Shown here in pieces: positions 35,977 to 45,831 of a DNA stretch of 52,651 nt. The notes under the pieces were generated by a model. It searched no databases and was not told the origin of the DNA. It saw only the letters and a program-made list of their open reading frames with translations. The DNA comes from Bacteroidales bacterium (lineage in GTDB: Bacteria > Bacteroidota > Bacteroidia > Bacteroidales > GCA-2748055). How positions within the stretch are numbered: position 1 is the first letter of the stretch; each line of letters begins with the position of its first letter. Location of the stretch: contig JAIOZM010000020.1 in assembly GCA_021740585.1 (NCBI GenBank), positions 1-52,651 of the forward strand, in the 5' to 3' direction. A program made the position numbers and the translations under genes.

Positions 35977-38412
35977 TTATTTATCCACCAAGGGTTTAAG
36001 GCCAACTTTTCCCATGTCGCCATGTGTAAAGCTTTCCCAGGCCATATGATGATTGACACCAGTAGGTCGGTTGGTAGGAATAACCACAGACATTTTAGGT
36101 AAAGGAAATCCCATACGGTTATGGAAATGGTTGTATGCAATTTCCCAGGTAGGTTGTAATGCAAATATTAAATTTTTAGGTGCAGGAACGTCATTAGGTT
36201 TCAGATACTGTGCTTGAAATTCAAGGGCTGCCATAATTCGCTTCGATTGCTCTCCATACAAATCAACTCCCTGTATATAAGCTGTTTCTGCCGCATTAAT
36301 CATAGATGAGAAGGCATACCATGCATGATGTGAATCTCGTGCTGTTTCTTGAAGAATCCCGTTAACAAAATCAGGGGTAAATCCTTTGTTGCCCCATATT
36401 GCAGGACCACAACCCGGAGGTTCAATAGGAATTGGCCCGTCTTCTTTTAAATAGATATAGGCAGGGGTTCGTCCCCTCCACATTTTAATCCCCAGATTGA
36501 ATACATCTTTGTCGTCGAGAAAAACCCCAATATTTACCAGAGCATCTGCCATAGCCAGCTCCTTATTGCCATTTTCGCAATCCCCATGCATAATGGTAGG
36601 TAGATATTGGGTACGTAACATATTTTGAAACTTCAGAACATCTGTATCCGACCAGTCGCCGTAAGTATACCTTATTATCTCAGCAGCTCTTGGCCAAACG
36701 GCGCCAGCCCAAGCAGTTTGTATTGGTCCATTTCCATAACTGTGACCGCCAACCAAAGTATAAGACCAATTGTTCATAATTTCAATTGCCTTTTCAGCAT
36801 AGTATTTATTACCCGAAACTACCCAAAGCAAAGCATGGGTATACGCTGCCACACAGTCGGACTGTTCATCCTTACAACCAATATTTGGATTAGAATGAGG
36901 GCCACAAAATACGCTGTCAACAGGATTTGCTTTATAGTTTAAATCGCCGTAGTCACTTTCTTTCAATGCATCAAAAGCTGTTTTTTGAGGTTGAGTTCCG
37001 GCGAGTACTCTTTTTTTTAATTCCTCCAGTTGCCCGATGTTTAATAGAACACCTGGGTGAACAAATCCGGATGGAGCTGATGGTTCGCAAGTACCAAATT
37101 CTTCTATGTTTAAAACGATTTCTGCATAAGCCGGATTAAGCTCCTCCTGATAAGAAGCTTTGATACTCTTCCCGTTACCCCCTTTTTTTGCTGGCGGGAG
37201 TGCAACCACATCTGTACTGCCAGAGATTTTAGATTCATTCGAATTGACATACTTTTCAGTAATAAGCTTTGTAGTTTTTTCCAAATCAGATACACTTTTC
37301 GATCCATTCGATTTCCCCTCATCTATGCTGATCTTGGCCTTTCCTCCATTACCTTTACCAACTAACGATTTTGATTTAGAAGGTCCTTTTGTATTTTTGG
37401 TTTTGGTTTCCGCTTTCAATGTTGATTTCCCTGAAAGGCTTTTATCTACTAACCAAATATTTCTAAATTGGTATGGTACTCCATGTTCTTGTAAATATAG
37501 TGGCCCGAGCGTTGCTTCTCCCAATCTTGCTGTAGATCCTCTTACCGCTTTTATAGCCACATCATTATAGATTAAAACCCCATTATGTAGGATAGAAATG
37601 CGTGCGTCTTCTGTTTTTATTCCAGAATCATTAAACCTCGGAGCTTTGAAATCGATATCAAAAGTTTGCCATTCCATGAGAGGAAAGGCCACATTCACTT
37701 CAGGGTACAGATCCTTCGGTTCAGCGACGTTCCCGAATCCAATTGGGGTGCTGCCAATTTGTCCATAAGCATCCTTAATATTGATTTCATATCGGGACAT
37801 CAAGTAAAGCCCGCCATTGGTAACAGGACTGATCAGCCGGAATTCAAGATGCATTTTTAAGTCTCCAAACTGTTGCTTTGAAATAATTGATTGATACGAA
37901 CCAGCATCGTGAGGAACCACTTCCATAATACCATCCTCTGCATTTAACCAGTTATCTGCCGGGGCACCTCCCACGAGCCAGTCTTTCTCCATAACGCTGG
38001 TCCATGAATCCATATTCGTCCCATCAAATAAAACAATGGCATCAGGTGGTGGTGGTGCATTCATACTAGGAGAAGTTCTGTGAAAATGCTCCATTTCGAG
38101 TTTTTCACTCCCTTTATTCAACAATAATTTTTCATTTTTAATACTGCCAGTCCAACCATCTCCACTAAATTTAATAATAGCTTCTTGCGCACTTTCTCCC
38201 TTTAAAATCGCGATCGGTGCTTCTCTAGAAATAATATCCCTCACAATATTCAACTGATAATTGTTTTCAGGTGTAAAGAAGATTTGGGCGAAATAGCCAC
38301 CATCCAACATTCGCCAATCTCCCAAAACATCAGATTTTTCATCTATTTGTGCAAAACCAGAGCTGGTTAACAGGACCATTGATAAAATGTAACTCAAAAT
38401 CTTCCTCATCAT
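35977..38412 (-). CDS. DUF1080 fused to an alginate-lyase-like domain
   Basis: An 811-residue exported protein (signal peptide about 1-21, SGFAQ). Residues 25-115 form an unrecognised N-terminal domain. Residues 124-325 are DUF1080 (AIVLFDGTNMDSW, GGLYLMSRYEI). Residues 326-425 are a low-complexity Lys/Ser/Gly/Thr linker. Residues 430-811 resemble alginate-lyase-superfamily (alpha/alpha toroid) proteins, with HPGVLLNIGQLEELKKRV, NGPIQTAWAGAVWPRAAEI, HGDCENGNKELAMADAL (candidate Asn) and QETARDSHHAW (candidate His). PL38-type lyases have this look. It would suit degradation of a uronic-acid polymer, but activity is inferred. Confidence 0.82.
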   Translation of the reverse strand: MMRKILSYILSMVLLTSSGFAQIDEKSDVLGDWRMLDGGYFAQIFFTPENNYQLNIVRDIISREAPIAILKGESAQEAIIKFSGDGWTGSIKNEKLLLNKGSEKLEMEHFHRTSPSMNAPPPPDAIVLFDGTNMDSWTSVMEKDWLVGGAPADNWLNAEDGIMEVVPHDAGSYQSIISKQQFGDLKMHLEFRLISPVTNGGLYLMSRYEINIKDAYGQIGSTPIGFGNVAEPKDLYPEVNVAFPLMEWQTFDIDFKAPRFNDSGIKTEDARISILHNGVLIYNDVAIKAVRGSTARLGEATLGPLYLQEHGVPYQFRNIWLVDKSLSGKSTLKAETKTKNTKGPSKSKSLVGKGNGGKAKISIDEGKSNGSKSVSDLEKTTKLITEKYVNSNESKISGSTDVVALPPAKKGGNGKSIKASYQEELNPAYAEIVLNIEEFGTCEPSAPSGFVHPGVLLNIGQLEELKKRVLAGTQPQKTAFDALKESDYGDLNYKANPVDSVFCGPHSNPNIGCKDEQSDCVAAYTHALLWVVSGNKYYAEKAIEIMNNWSYTLVGGHSYGNGPIQTAWAGAVWPRAAEIIRYTYGDWSDTDVLKFQNMLRTQYLPTIMHGDCENGNKELAMADALVNIGVFLDDKDVFNLGIKMWRGRTPAYIYLKEDGPIPIEPPGCGPAIWGNKGFTPDFVNGILQETARDSHHAWYAFSSMINAAETAYIQGVDLYGEQSKRIMAALEFQAQYLKPNDVPAPKNLIFALQPTWEIAYNHFHNRMGFPLPKMSVVIPTNRPTGVNHHMAWESFTHGDMGKVGLKPLVDK

Positions 38413-38439
38413 TTCGGGTATTTTTTTTCTGATAAATAT

Positions 38440-40695
38440 TTATTTGTCTATTACTTCACCATAGATGGCTAAACCACGTGAAGTGCTCTTTCCGCTAACT
38501 CCCCATTTAGCAGTACTAACGGGGTTAACAGGAACGATTCTGAAAGTTACTGTTGAACCTTCAACTACATTCTTCAAAGCCTCAATACCACCAAGATTAA
38601 TGGTAGTTGGAACTATGGAACCAATAATGAAATAATCGATTTCTATAAAGTTTGTACCGTCTAGAGAGTATTGGAAACTAACCTCAGAATCACCGCCATT
38701 GGTTCTGCAGGTAATATCCAGCCCACTTAACTGAAGGATTTTTCCCGAGGCAACTTTCAGAGTGGTAATGAGGTATAATTCCGGACTTGAGATACGGTTG
38801 GCATCTGTATTCACATCACAGCCTGTAGTTGCAAAATCCTGTGTATATTTTGTAGTTTCAGGGGAACCGTTAAAGTTTACTCCCACAAGTTCTGAAACGG
38901 TAATGGAAGGATTGGTATTTGTTGTAAATGGCATTGAGGTTGCATAATTGCAGGTGGACACATCCCATATTACTTCAAAATTTCCAACTACGGGTACATC
39001 TTTCTTAACGACAATAGCTGTAAGTATTGTATTTGAAATGTAGGCATCAAATCCTTTGATTGTAAATGTAATTTCACCCTCGGTTTTTGGCGTTCCTGTA
39101 ATTGATAGTTTTATTTGTCCAATTCCGATTCCAACAGTTGGATCTATTATGGTTGACACACTTAAACTACTGTCAAAAGCAGGGCCGCTCATTTCAACAT
39201 ATATTTCAGCCTTGATAGTAGTTCCATCTCCATTAATATAAGGGATAGATATATAAGCAGTTGAAGCCTCATTTTGAGTTAAATTGCCTTTAAGCTCAGG
39301 GTCTAGAAAACTCAACTCCAATGATGATGTAAAGCGATCCTTCGTAAGGTCAGCCAGATCGGAAGCTGCTCTAGGATTTACAAGGTAACCTACCTGGCCT
39401 GGAGAGACAATCCCTTTCATCGTTCCGCTCCCTGTAAGCACAGGATCGGCCGAAAAAGCAGCTCCCACCGGAACCTGCATCAGATAAGAAGTTTCACTTC
39501 CACTCACTTCCATAGTGAAAATAGTTGAAGACCAGGAAGAATAAGTAATTACATCAAGATAGGGTTTTGTAACTTGTGTATTTTCAATAGCAATATACAT
39601 AGCTAAATAATTATTTAATTCAGCATGATCAACGCTAACTGGATTTAAAATAAAACCTGTTGAAGTTGTTTGGATTGTATTAACATCTTTTATTGACATA
39701 ATTGGATTCCCATCAATATTTGATAAAAGTGTTCCCTTGGTTCGTATTTTCAATACATCACCAATATGATAAATCCCAAGGAGGCTTGTATCCGCTGCAA
39801 GAGTGGCTGTAATTCCATAATTTGCGACACTTCCTGAAACAGCATCTGCATTGCACTTGACATCAACTAATGAAAGGGTTATCTGGTCGTCTGTTTCAAA
39901 CAGATTTGAAATAGAAACTTCGATAAACTCACTTTGCGTTTGTTCCTGTGAGCCCCCAACAGACAATTCCTTGGCGCGGGTAACGAGATCTTTAACCGCT
40001 AAAAGTAGAGGCGCCACATCCGTTTTAAAAGCTTTAGGATCGCTATAATAATATTCGCCAGAAGAAGTTTTAACGTAAAATTTAAAAAGATAATTTGTAT
40101 CGCTCATCAAATTGCTGAATGTGGTAGAAAAAGATCCCTGATAAACAGAATCCACTTCAAGCATTGTATTTGTATATTCCCCTGTCGATTCAATTGCAAT
40201 AGCAAAACCTATTTCGGAAATTTCGATTTCATCAGAATAAAACCAATTACCTGTTAAAGTTGCTCCAAACTCATTAATATTAGTAGCTTCTATGGAGCTA
40301 ACGACAGGAAATCCAGACTGCATAATAGGAATAACAGCCCCTGCACCTGAGCAATTCAGTAGTAAAGTAGCTTCACGATAGTCACCTTCAAGGCTCTGTA
40401 CAGAAATGGTAATGCTATTATTTCCAGCCTTCCCTGCTTCAACAGAAATTGAGCACCATTCAAGGCTATCGTTAAGTTGATTATCCAAAAGTTTGGCCGT
40501 CCAATCGCGATTAGCAGTAAATTTAATATTCTGCTCGCCACCATTCAGTCCAAATCCAAGATATTCTTTATTTGCTTCCAATGATGGTTCAACAGGTAAT
40601 TCATAGACAGGTTCACATGACCAGAACCCCAGAAAAAAGGTCATCACTAATAGCATTATTATCTTGATCAAACTTCTATTTGCAATACGTTTCAT
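38440..40695 (-). CDS. Surface lipoprotein with BACON and DUF5689 domains
   Basis: A 751-residue lipoprotein with Cys27 in GFWSCEP. Residues ~41-132 form a BACON domain (FTANRDWTAKL, WCSISVEAGKAGNNSITISV). A fibronectin-III-like domain follows at ~135-227 (LTGNWFYSD, TNYLFKFYVKTSSGEYYYSDP). DUF5689 covers ~230-450, with TKGTLLSNIDGN and MQVPVGAAF, and a C-terminal ~170-residue jelly-roll-like domain is present. Proteins of this form occupy the SusE/SusF position directly after SusD and bind glycan at the cell surface. Gap to susD is 38 bases. Confidence 0.85.
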   Translation of the reverse strand: MKRIANRSLIKIIMLLVMTFFLGFWSCEPVYELPVEPSLEANKEYLGFGLNGGEQNIKFTANRDWTAKLLDNQLNDSLEWCSISVEAGKAGNNSITISVQSLEGDYREATLLLNCSGAGAVIPIMQSGFPVVSSIEATNINEFGATLTGNWFYSDEIEISEIGFAIAIESTGEYTNTMLEVDSVYQGSFSTTFSNLMSDTNYLFKFYVKTSSGEYYYSDPKAFKTDVAPLLLAVKDLVTRAKELSVGGSQEQTQSEFIEVSISNLFETDDQITLSLVDVKCNADAVSGSVANYGITATLAADTSLLGIYHIGDVLKIRTKGTLLSNIDGNPIMSIKDVNTIQTTSTGFILNPVSVDHAELNNYLAMYIAIENTQVTKPYLDVITYSSWSSTIFTMEVSGSETSYLMQVPVGAAFSADPVLTGSGTMKGIVSPGQVGYLVNPRAASDLADLTKDRFTSSLELSFLDPELKGNLTQNEASTAYISIPYINGDGTTIKAEIYVEMSGPAFDSSLSVSTIIDPTVGIGIGQIKLSITGTPKTEGEITFTIKGFDAYISNTILTAIVVKKDVPVVGNFEVIWDVSTCNYATSMPFTTNTNPSITVSELVGVNFNGSPETTKYTQDFATTGCDVNTDANRISSPELYLITTLKVASGKILQLSGLDITCRTNGGDSEVSFQYSLDGTNFIEIDYFIIGSIVPTTINLGGIEALKNVVEGSTVTFRIVPVNPVSTAKWGVSGKSTSRGLAIYGEVIDK

Positions 40696-40733
40696 GATAT
40701 TTCAATTATTTTTTATTATAAGTCTTTAATTTC

Positions 40734-42518
40734 CTAGAAACCTGGATTTTGCTCCATTAAGAGACTAACATTTGCATCGATCACGGTCTGAGGAATAGGA
40801 AACAATGTATCGCGAAGGGCAATGCCCACATCCTTTCCATTTCTGGAAGAAATCCAATCAATTACTTCAGGTCCCGGTAATGTACGCAGTAGTGTGTATC
40901 GCCTTTGTTCTTCACCCATAAGTTCTCTTACACGTTCCTCCAGGATAAGGTTCAGAGAAACATCAGCATCGGTTATTGTTAGTGCATGTGCTCTGGTACG
41001 CAATTCATTTATATCGGATGTAGCCTGGGGTATATCGCCACGTTTCATAGCTGCCTCAGCTCGTAATAAATAGGTTTCGGCCAGTCTCATGTATATCTGA
41101 TCGAAATGGGATGCATTATTTTTTGGATATCCAACATCGCAATAACTGTATTTTAAGGTATAAGGCCAATTGTTATTATCTCCTTCAGAAGGTCCTGACT
41201 CCAAATTTTCGAAACCGTTTATTGTACCCTGAGTACGATCATCGCATTTACTAATATCAAGACATCCAATCCACACGGTATCGCCTTCGGCCCAAGGTTC
41301 ACCGGTTAAACTTTTTGTACCTGAATAGCTGTCGTATTTACTCAGAATATAATACTTTGCAATAGCGAATTCAGACCCCCTGTCGTCCACAATATTATTG
41401 GCAAAGTCGCTCGACAAGTTGAATAGATACAAGGACCATTTCGTAAGGGCTGCTCTTGAAAAACCTCTACCTCCCCGTGTTTCATCATAGTAGGAAATTG
41501 CAATTCCAGATCCTACTTTACCAGATGCATCATACTTAGGCCTAAGAGAGAAGCGCATCAGATTGGCGCCTCCACCGATTACGTTTTTTTCCCAAAGCAT
41601 AACCCATAAGGCTTCGGTATTTCCTGTCTCCATATTTAAACTTGCCGGATTAAACATGTCTGTAAAAGAAGTTCCCGCTCCGTTAGCCAGTCTGTTTTTA
41701 ATCAGTTCATAAGGGCCCTCTTCAATACATTTATCAGCATAGTTATAAGCTGAATCCAACAATGCCATATTGTATGAGCCTTCAATTTTTCCTGCTTCAG
41801 CCAAATACATTTCGGAAAGGTAGCTTAATACAACCCCCTTGGTTGCACGACCCATTTGTGATGGGGTCCAATCCATTCTGGCTTCAGCATATAACAGATC
41901 GTCAATAATTTGCTTACGAATAAGGCTAATTTCTTCCCTTACATAATCGGTTCGAAAATTATCACCAGTTACTTCAGTTAGTACCAATGGAACTTTCCCC
42001 CACAAGTAGGTCAAATGACGATAAGCCCAGGCACGAACAAATCGGGCTTCTGCTATAATTCTCTCCTTTGAGGCTTCATCGGCCCAGACAATATTAGGAT
42101 TTTCGGCACGTGCAATTAGTAGATTTGACGACAAAACCGTCTCGTAAAGCCATTCAAAAGCTTTTTCCAGACTTTTATCGGTAGGTACATTTGCTTTTGA
42201 CCAGTCCTTATAAATTGCAGAGAATTCACCACCTGCACCTGCACCGTTATTATAAACATCGGTACCTCCCATATTGATGAGGGCTCGTAATCCGGTTTCT
42301 CCAAAAGAAGATGTATATCCGTGACCTTCACGTTCCTGACGCATGAGGGCATACAGTCCGTTAAGTCCTGATTCAAATCCCGACTGTGTATTATAGAGCT
42401 GATCGGCAGTTAGAAATGTTTCAGGATTTTCATCCAGCAAGTCTTTACTACAATTGGGGAATATAACTAAACCTATACTAACGACTAAAAATAATATTAT
42501 CTTTTTCATAGATTTCAT
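40734..42518 (-). CDS. SusD-like starch-binding outer-membrane lipoprotein
   Basis: A 594-residue RagB/SusD-family lipoprotein with Cys23 in FPNCSKD. It has the typical start DLLDENPETFLTADQ, TPR-like helices (EARFVRAWAYRHLTYLWGKVPLV) and C-terminal QIYMRLAETYLLRAEAAMKRGD, ending with the INELRTRAH and ERVRELMGEEQRRYTLLR blocks. It covers the SusC pore encoded 32 bases upstream and captures glycan. Length and motifs are normal, and ligand cannot be told from sequence. Confidence 0.96.
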   Translation of the reverse strand: MKSMKKIILFLVVSIGLVIFPNCSKDLLDENPETFLTADQLYNTQSGFESGLNGLYALMRQEREGHGYTSSFGETGLRALINMGGTDVYNNGAGAGGEFSAIYKDWSKANVPTDKSLEKAFEWLYETVLSSNLLIARAENPNIVWADEASKERIIAEARFVRAWAYRHLTYLWGKVPLVLTEVTGDNFRTDYVREEISLIRKQIIDDLLYAEARMDWTPSQMGRATKGVVLSYLSEMYLAEAGKIEGSYNMALLDSAYNYADKCIEEGPYELIKNRLANGAGTSFTDMFNPASLNMETGNTEALWVMLWEKNVIGGGANLMRFSLRPKYDASGKVGSGIAISYYDETRGGRGFSRAALTKWSLYLFNLSSDFANNIVDDRGSEFAIAKYYILSKYDSYSGTKSLTGEPWAEGDTVWIGCLDISKCDDRTQGTINGFENLESGPSEGDNNNWPYTLKYSYCDVGYPKNNASHFDQIYMRLAETYLLRAEAAMKRGDIPQATSDINELRTRAHALTITDADVSLNLILEERVRELMGEEQRRYTLLRTLPGPEVIDWISSRNGKDVGIALRDTLFPIPQTVIDANVSLLMEQNPGF

Positions 42519-42550
42519 CTGTTTATTTCTTTAAAAGTTTTATCCTTTGA

Positions 42551-45502
42551 TTATAGAGTAAAGTTTAGTCCAAAAATAAACTCACGCTGAAGAGGAATAG
42601 CCCGTTGGTCTCCAAGTTCAGGATCCATACCATTGTATTTAGTAAATGTCATTAGGTTTTTACCAGTGACATAAAATTTTACGCCTTGTACGCCTAACTT
42701 TGACATAAAAGATTTGGGGGCTCTATAGGATAGGGTAAGGTCCTTTACTCTCCAAAAATTAGCACTCTCATAATAATCCGGAGTAATCGTTTTTGCTGCA
42801 ATATACTGGTTTGAATATGAGTCTGTCGACCACATATTCTCAGAAGGATTATCTGTTCGCCAGAAATCTTTCACCACATAATAATTCTTGGCTCTGAAAG
42901 GATCTGATTTTATGGTTCCCCTTGTACCATACATATATATATTTAACTGTAATGGTCCATAATCAAAGGTATTGCTAAAACTCCATGAAAAGTTTGGTTC
43001 CGTTGAACCAATAATCTGACGATCTCCGGCATCGTATTCACCGTTATTATTTAAATCGTCGTATCTGGCATAACCTGGTAAAGCACCATACTGAGCCGCA
43101 AGATCAGCTTCATCTTCCTGCCATACTCCAACTATATAATAATCGTAAGCAACTTTTATTGGATAACCAATGAACCAGCCATTATCGACATCATCAAGTC
43201 CGTCTCCATAAAGATCGACAATTTCCGTACGAAGAATTGACATGTTAAATCCAGAAGACCAACCGAATTTGTTCTTACGAATATTATCAGATGCGATTGA
43301 AAATTCCAGCCCCTGATTTCTTGTTTTACCTATATTCTGATAAATGGATGTTATACCATTTACTGCCGAAATACTGCGATTTAGCAATAAATCGTATGTG
43401 TCGTTCTGATAAATATCGAACTGGCCGTTTATACGTGATTTTAGAAAAGCAAAATCGATACCAATATTTCCGGATCGGGTCGTTTCCCATGACAGGCTGG
43501 GAGTTCCTAATGTTGAAGGATTATACCCTGCTGCCAAACTGCTACCGAGGATGTAATCCATATTATCCAATCTTGATATGGTTTGAAATGCTGAGATCGC
43601 CTGGTTCCCACTTTCACCTATTGAAAGTCTCAATTTCAATGTATTCATTATATCTTTCAGAGGCTCAAAGAAGGCCTCATTGGAGACATTCCATCCTATT
43701 GCCAATGAAGGAAATACTCCATATTTATTATTTGCGCCAAATCCTGAATAACCATCACGACGAGCTGTAGCAGTGAATAAATAACGACTACTATAGGAAT
43801 AATTTGCACGAAACATTTGTGAAATCAGTGCTGTTTGATAGTTTGTATAAATATTGGTTACCAAACCTGCAGAAGCCATACCCCAATAGGAAAGCAAATC
43901 ATTAGGAAAGTTCTCACCTTGTTGCTCTTTTTTTCGGGAGATTACATTTTCAAAAGAATAAAGTGCTGTCAAAAATAAATGATGCTCACCGAAATCATGT
44001 TGATAATTCAAAATATTCTCAATGGCATAAGATCTGCGCATGGTGTTTTCCATGGAACCCCAGCCATTTACACTTTTCTTTGCTGCAGTATTTAAACCCA
44101 GGTATTGATAATCTTCCTCTGCGCCATACTGAATATTTCCATTTATCCTGTAACTAAAACCTTTTGCGATTTCAGCAATAACTGCCAGATTAGAATTTAA
44201 ATTATAATCGATATTGTAATCGTCATATAGCTGACTCTCTATAGGATTAATACGTTTTTCGTTATCTGAATCCGGCATAATATTTATGCTGCCATCCTCA
44301 TTGAAGGGTCTCATAAGAGGAGACTTATTAAATACATCCGTAAATCTAGGTATAGCACCGCTTCTATCTTTCCATGTCAACATATTGCTGGAAGACATGG
44401 TTAACCAATCTGTAATATTTGTTTCTAGGTTAACCCTATTTGTCACCCGTTTATATTCATCATCAATAACTATCCCTTTTGTACTTAAATAACTGGTAGC
44501 AATGCTATATTTAAAATCTTTAGTTCCACCTGAAACAGAAAGGTTATGGCGACTACTTTCGCCCATTTGGGTTATAATGTCTTTCCAGGTCCAGGTTTTC
44601 CAGCTGCCATCGTCATATACTTCGCGCTCGGAAGTTGAAAGTCCTTGTAAGGCTTCATCAGGATCTTCAAAATCTGTCCAATTATTCTTATAATCCAGAT
44701 ATTCCTTTCCATTCATAATCTGAGGAAAATTAACGACATTCTGAACCGAGTAAAAACCGTCGTACTTCACCTGGGTTTTACCTTCTTTTCCTTTTTTTGT
44801 CGTTATTAATATTACTCCATTAGATCCTCTCGAACCATAAATTGCCACTGATGAGGCATCTTTCAAAACCTCTATAGAAGCAACATCCTGGGGAGATATA
44901 TCTGAAAGAGAACCATTGTAGGGCATTCCATCAAGAATAAGCAGAGGATCGGTACTTGCTGAAATGGAGTTCCTTCCTCGTATTAACATTACGCCACTCT
45001 GTCCATCAGGATCAGCACCAGCTTCCGTAGTAATAACGGTTAATCCGGGTACTGAACCCTGAATCATCTGAGCTATATCAGTAACGGCTACATTTTCAAT
45101 ACGATCTTTGGAAACTGAACCGACAGCACCGGTAATATCACTTTTTCTCTGTGTTCCGTAACCCACAAATACCACCTCATCAATGTTTCTGATATCTTTT
45201 TCCAAAATGAAATTAAAAACTCTTTGATTTTTAATTGGGATTTCCTGCGGAATATAGCCGATATAGGAAGCAACCAATACCTCGCCACTTCCTTCAATAT
45301 TCAAGCTAAAGGTTCCATCTATTCCTGTAATTGTCCCAATGGTAGTCCCCTTTATAAGAACAGTAGCTCCAATCAGGGTTTCCCCGTCCTCTGCAATTAC
45401 ACTACCACTAATTGTCTGGCCGATGACCCAAGCTGGAAAAAATAAAACAACGACCAAAACAAATATGGCTTTTTTGTAAATTTTCAATAGTTTAGTTAGC
45501 AT
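42551..45502 (-). CDS. SusC-like TonB-dependent outer-membrane transporter
   Basis: A 983-residue protein. Signal peptide 1-28 (AWVIGQ). Residues ~30-105 are a carboxypeptidase-regulatory-like domain (GSVIAEDGETLIGATVLIKGT). The plug begins with a TonB-box-like DEVVFVGYGTQRKSDITGAV near 108-127 and includes VLKDASSVAIYGSRGSNGVI. A 22-stranded barrel follows, and the C-terminus EFIFGLNFTL ends in an aromatic-rich strand. It imports oligosaccharides with the SusD partner. Transcribed from a 329-base region shared with the end of the regulator gene. Confidence 0.96.
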   Translation of the reverse strand: MLTKLLKIYKKAIFVLVVVLFFPAWVIGQTISGSVIAEDGETLIGATVLIKGTTIGTITGIDGTFSLNIEGSGEVLVASYIGYIPQEIPIKNQRVFNFILEKDIRNIDEVVFVGYGTQRKSDITGAVGSVSKDRIENVAVTDIAQMIQGSVPGLTVITTEAGADPDGQSGVMLIRGRNSISASTDPLLILDGMPYNGSLSDISPQDVASIEVLKDASSVAIYGSRGSNGVILITTKKGKEGKTQVKYDGFYSVQNVVNFPQIMNGKEYLDYKNNWTDFEDPDEALQGLSTSEREVYDDGSWKTWTWKDIITQMGESSRHNLSVSGGTKDFKYSIATSYLSTKGIVIDDEYKRVTNRVNLETNITDWLTMSSSNMLTWKDRSGAIPRFTDVFNKSPLMRPFNEDGSINIMPDSDNEKRINPIESQLYDDYNIDYNLNSNLAVIAEIAKGFSYRINGNIQYGAEEDYQYLGLNTAAKKSVNGWGSMENTMRRSYAIENILNYQHDFGEHHLFLTALYSFENVISRKKEQQGENFPNDLLSYWGMASAGLVTNIYTNYQTALISQMFRANYSYSSRYLFTATARRDGYSGFGANNKYGVFPSLAIGWNVSNEAFFEPLKDIMNTLKLRLSIGESGNQAISAFQTISRLDNMDYILGSSLAAGYNPSTLGTPSLSWETTRSGNIGIDFAFLKSRINGQFDIYQNDTYDLLLNRSISAVNGITSIYQNIGKTRNQGLEFSIASDNIRKNKFGWSSGFNMSILRTEIVDLYGDGLDDVDNGWFIGYPIKVAYDYYIVGVWQEDEADLAAQYGALPGYARYDDLNNNGEYDAGDRQIIGSTEPNFSWSFSNTFDYGPLQLNIYMYGTRGTIKSDPFRAKNYYVVKDFWRTDNPSENMWSTDSYSNQYIAAKTITPDYYESANFWRVKDLTLSYRAPKSFMSKLGVQGVKFYVTGKNLMTFTKYNGMDPELGDQRAIPLQREFIFGLNFTL

Positions 45503-45571
45503 TTTTTAATCGGTTTTTAGGTGCCTTTTAGTTAAATATTTCTTTATGAGATTATGCGTTTACTAGTAAAA

Positions 45572-45598
45572 TAAGGATAATACAATATTATTCCTTTT
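45572..45598. promoter_or_regulatory. Imperfect palindrome upstream of susC
   Basis: AAGGATAATA-CAA-TATTATTCCTT, a near-perfect inverted repeat with one extra T, lies about 70 bases before the susC ATG at 45502. It is in the right place for a site bound by the hybrid regulator. The remainder of 45503-45831 shows nothing else I can name. Confidence 0.35.
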
Positions 45599-45831
45599 TT
45601 ATTGGTACGAGGGTTGAAAAGTCGGTCATTCATATAAGGCAAACTGAGCAAAAGGCGGAATTTTTATTCAGGAAAGGTAGGTTATTTGTTCATTTTTGAA
45701 AAGTATATTGAATATCTTAAAAATCTTTGCAAAGGGATTGCTCCACCTTCTGAATTTGGTTCGGTAATGAGAGCAGGACTTCGGGATTAGAGCTAAAAGA
45801 GTGGTTTGATTTTCTTTGTGGAAATATGAAA

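Noticed and set aside
35977..38412. Frameshift or assembly join between DUF1080 and the lyase half
   Set aside because: The frame is open throughout, with a continuous low-complexity linker typical of domain linkers.
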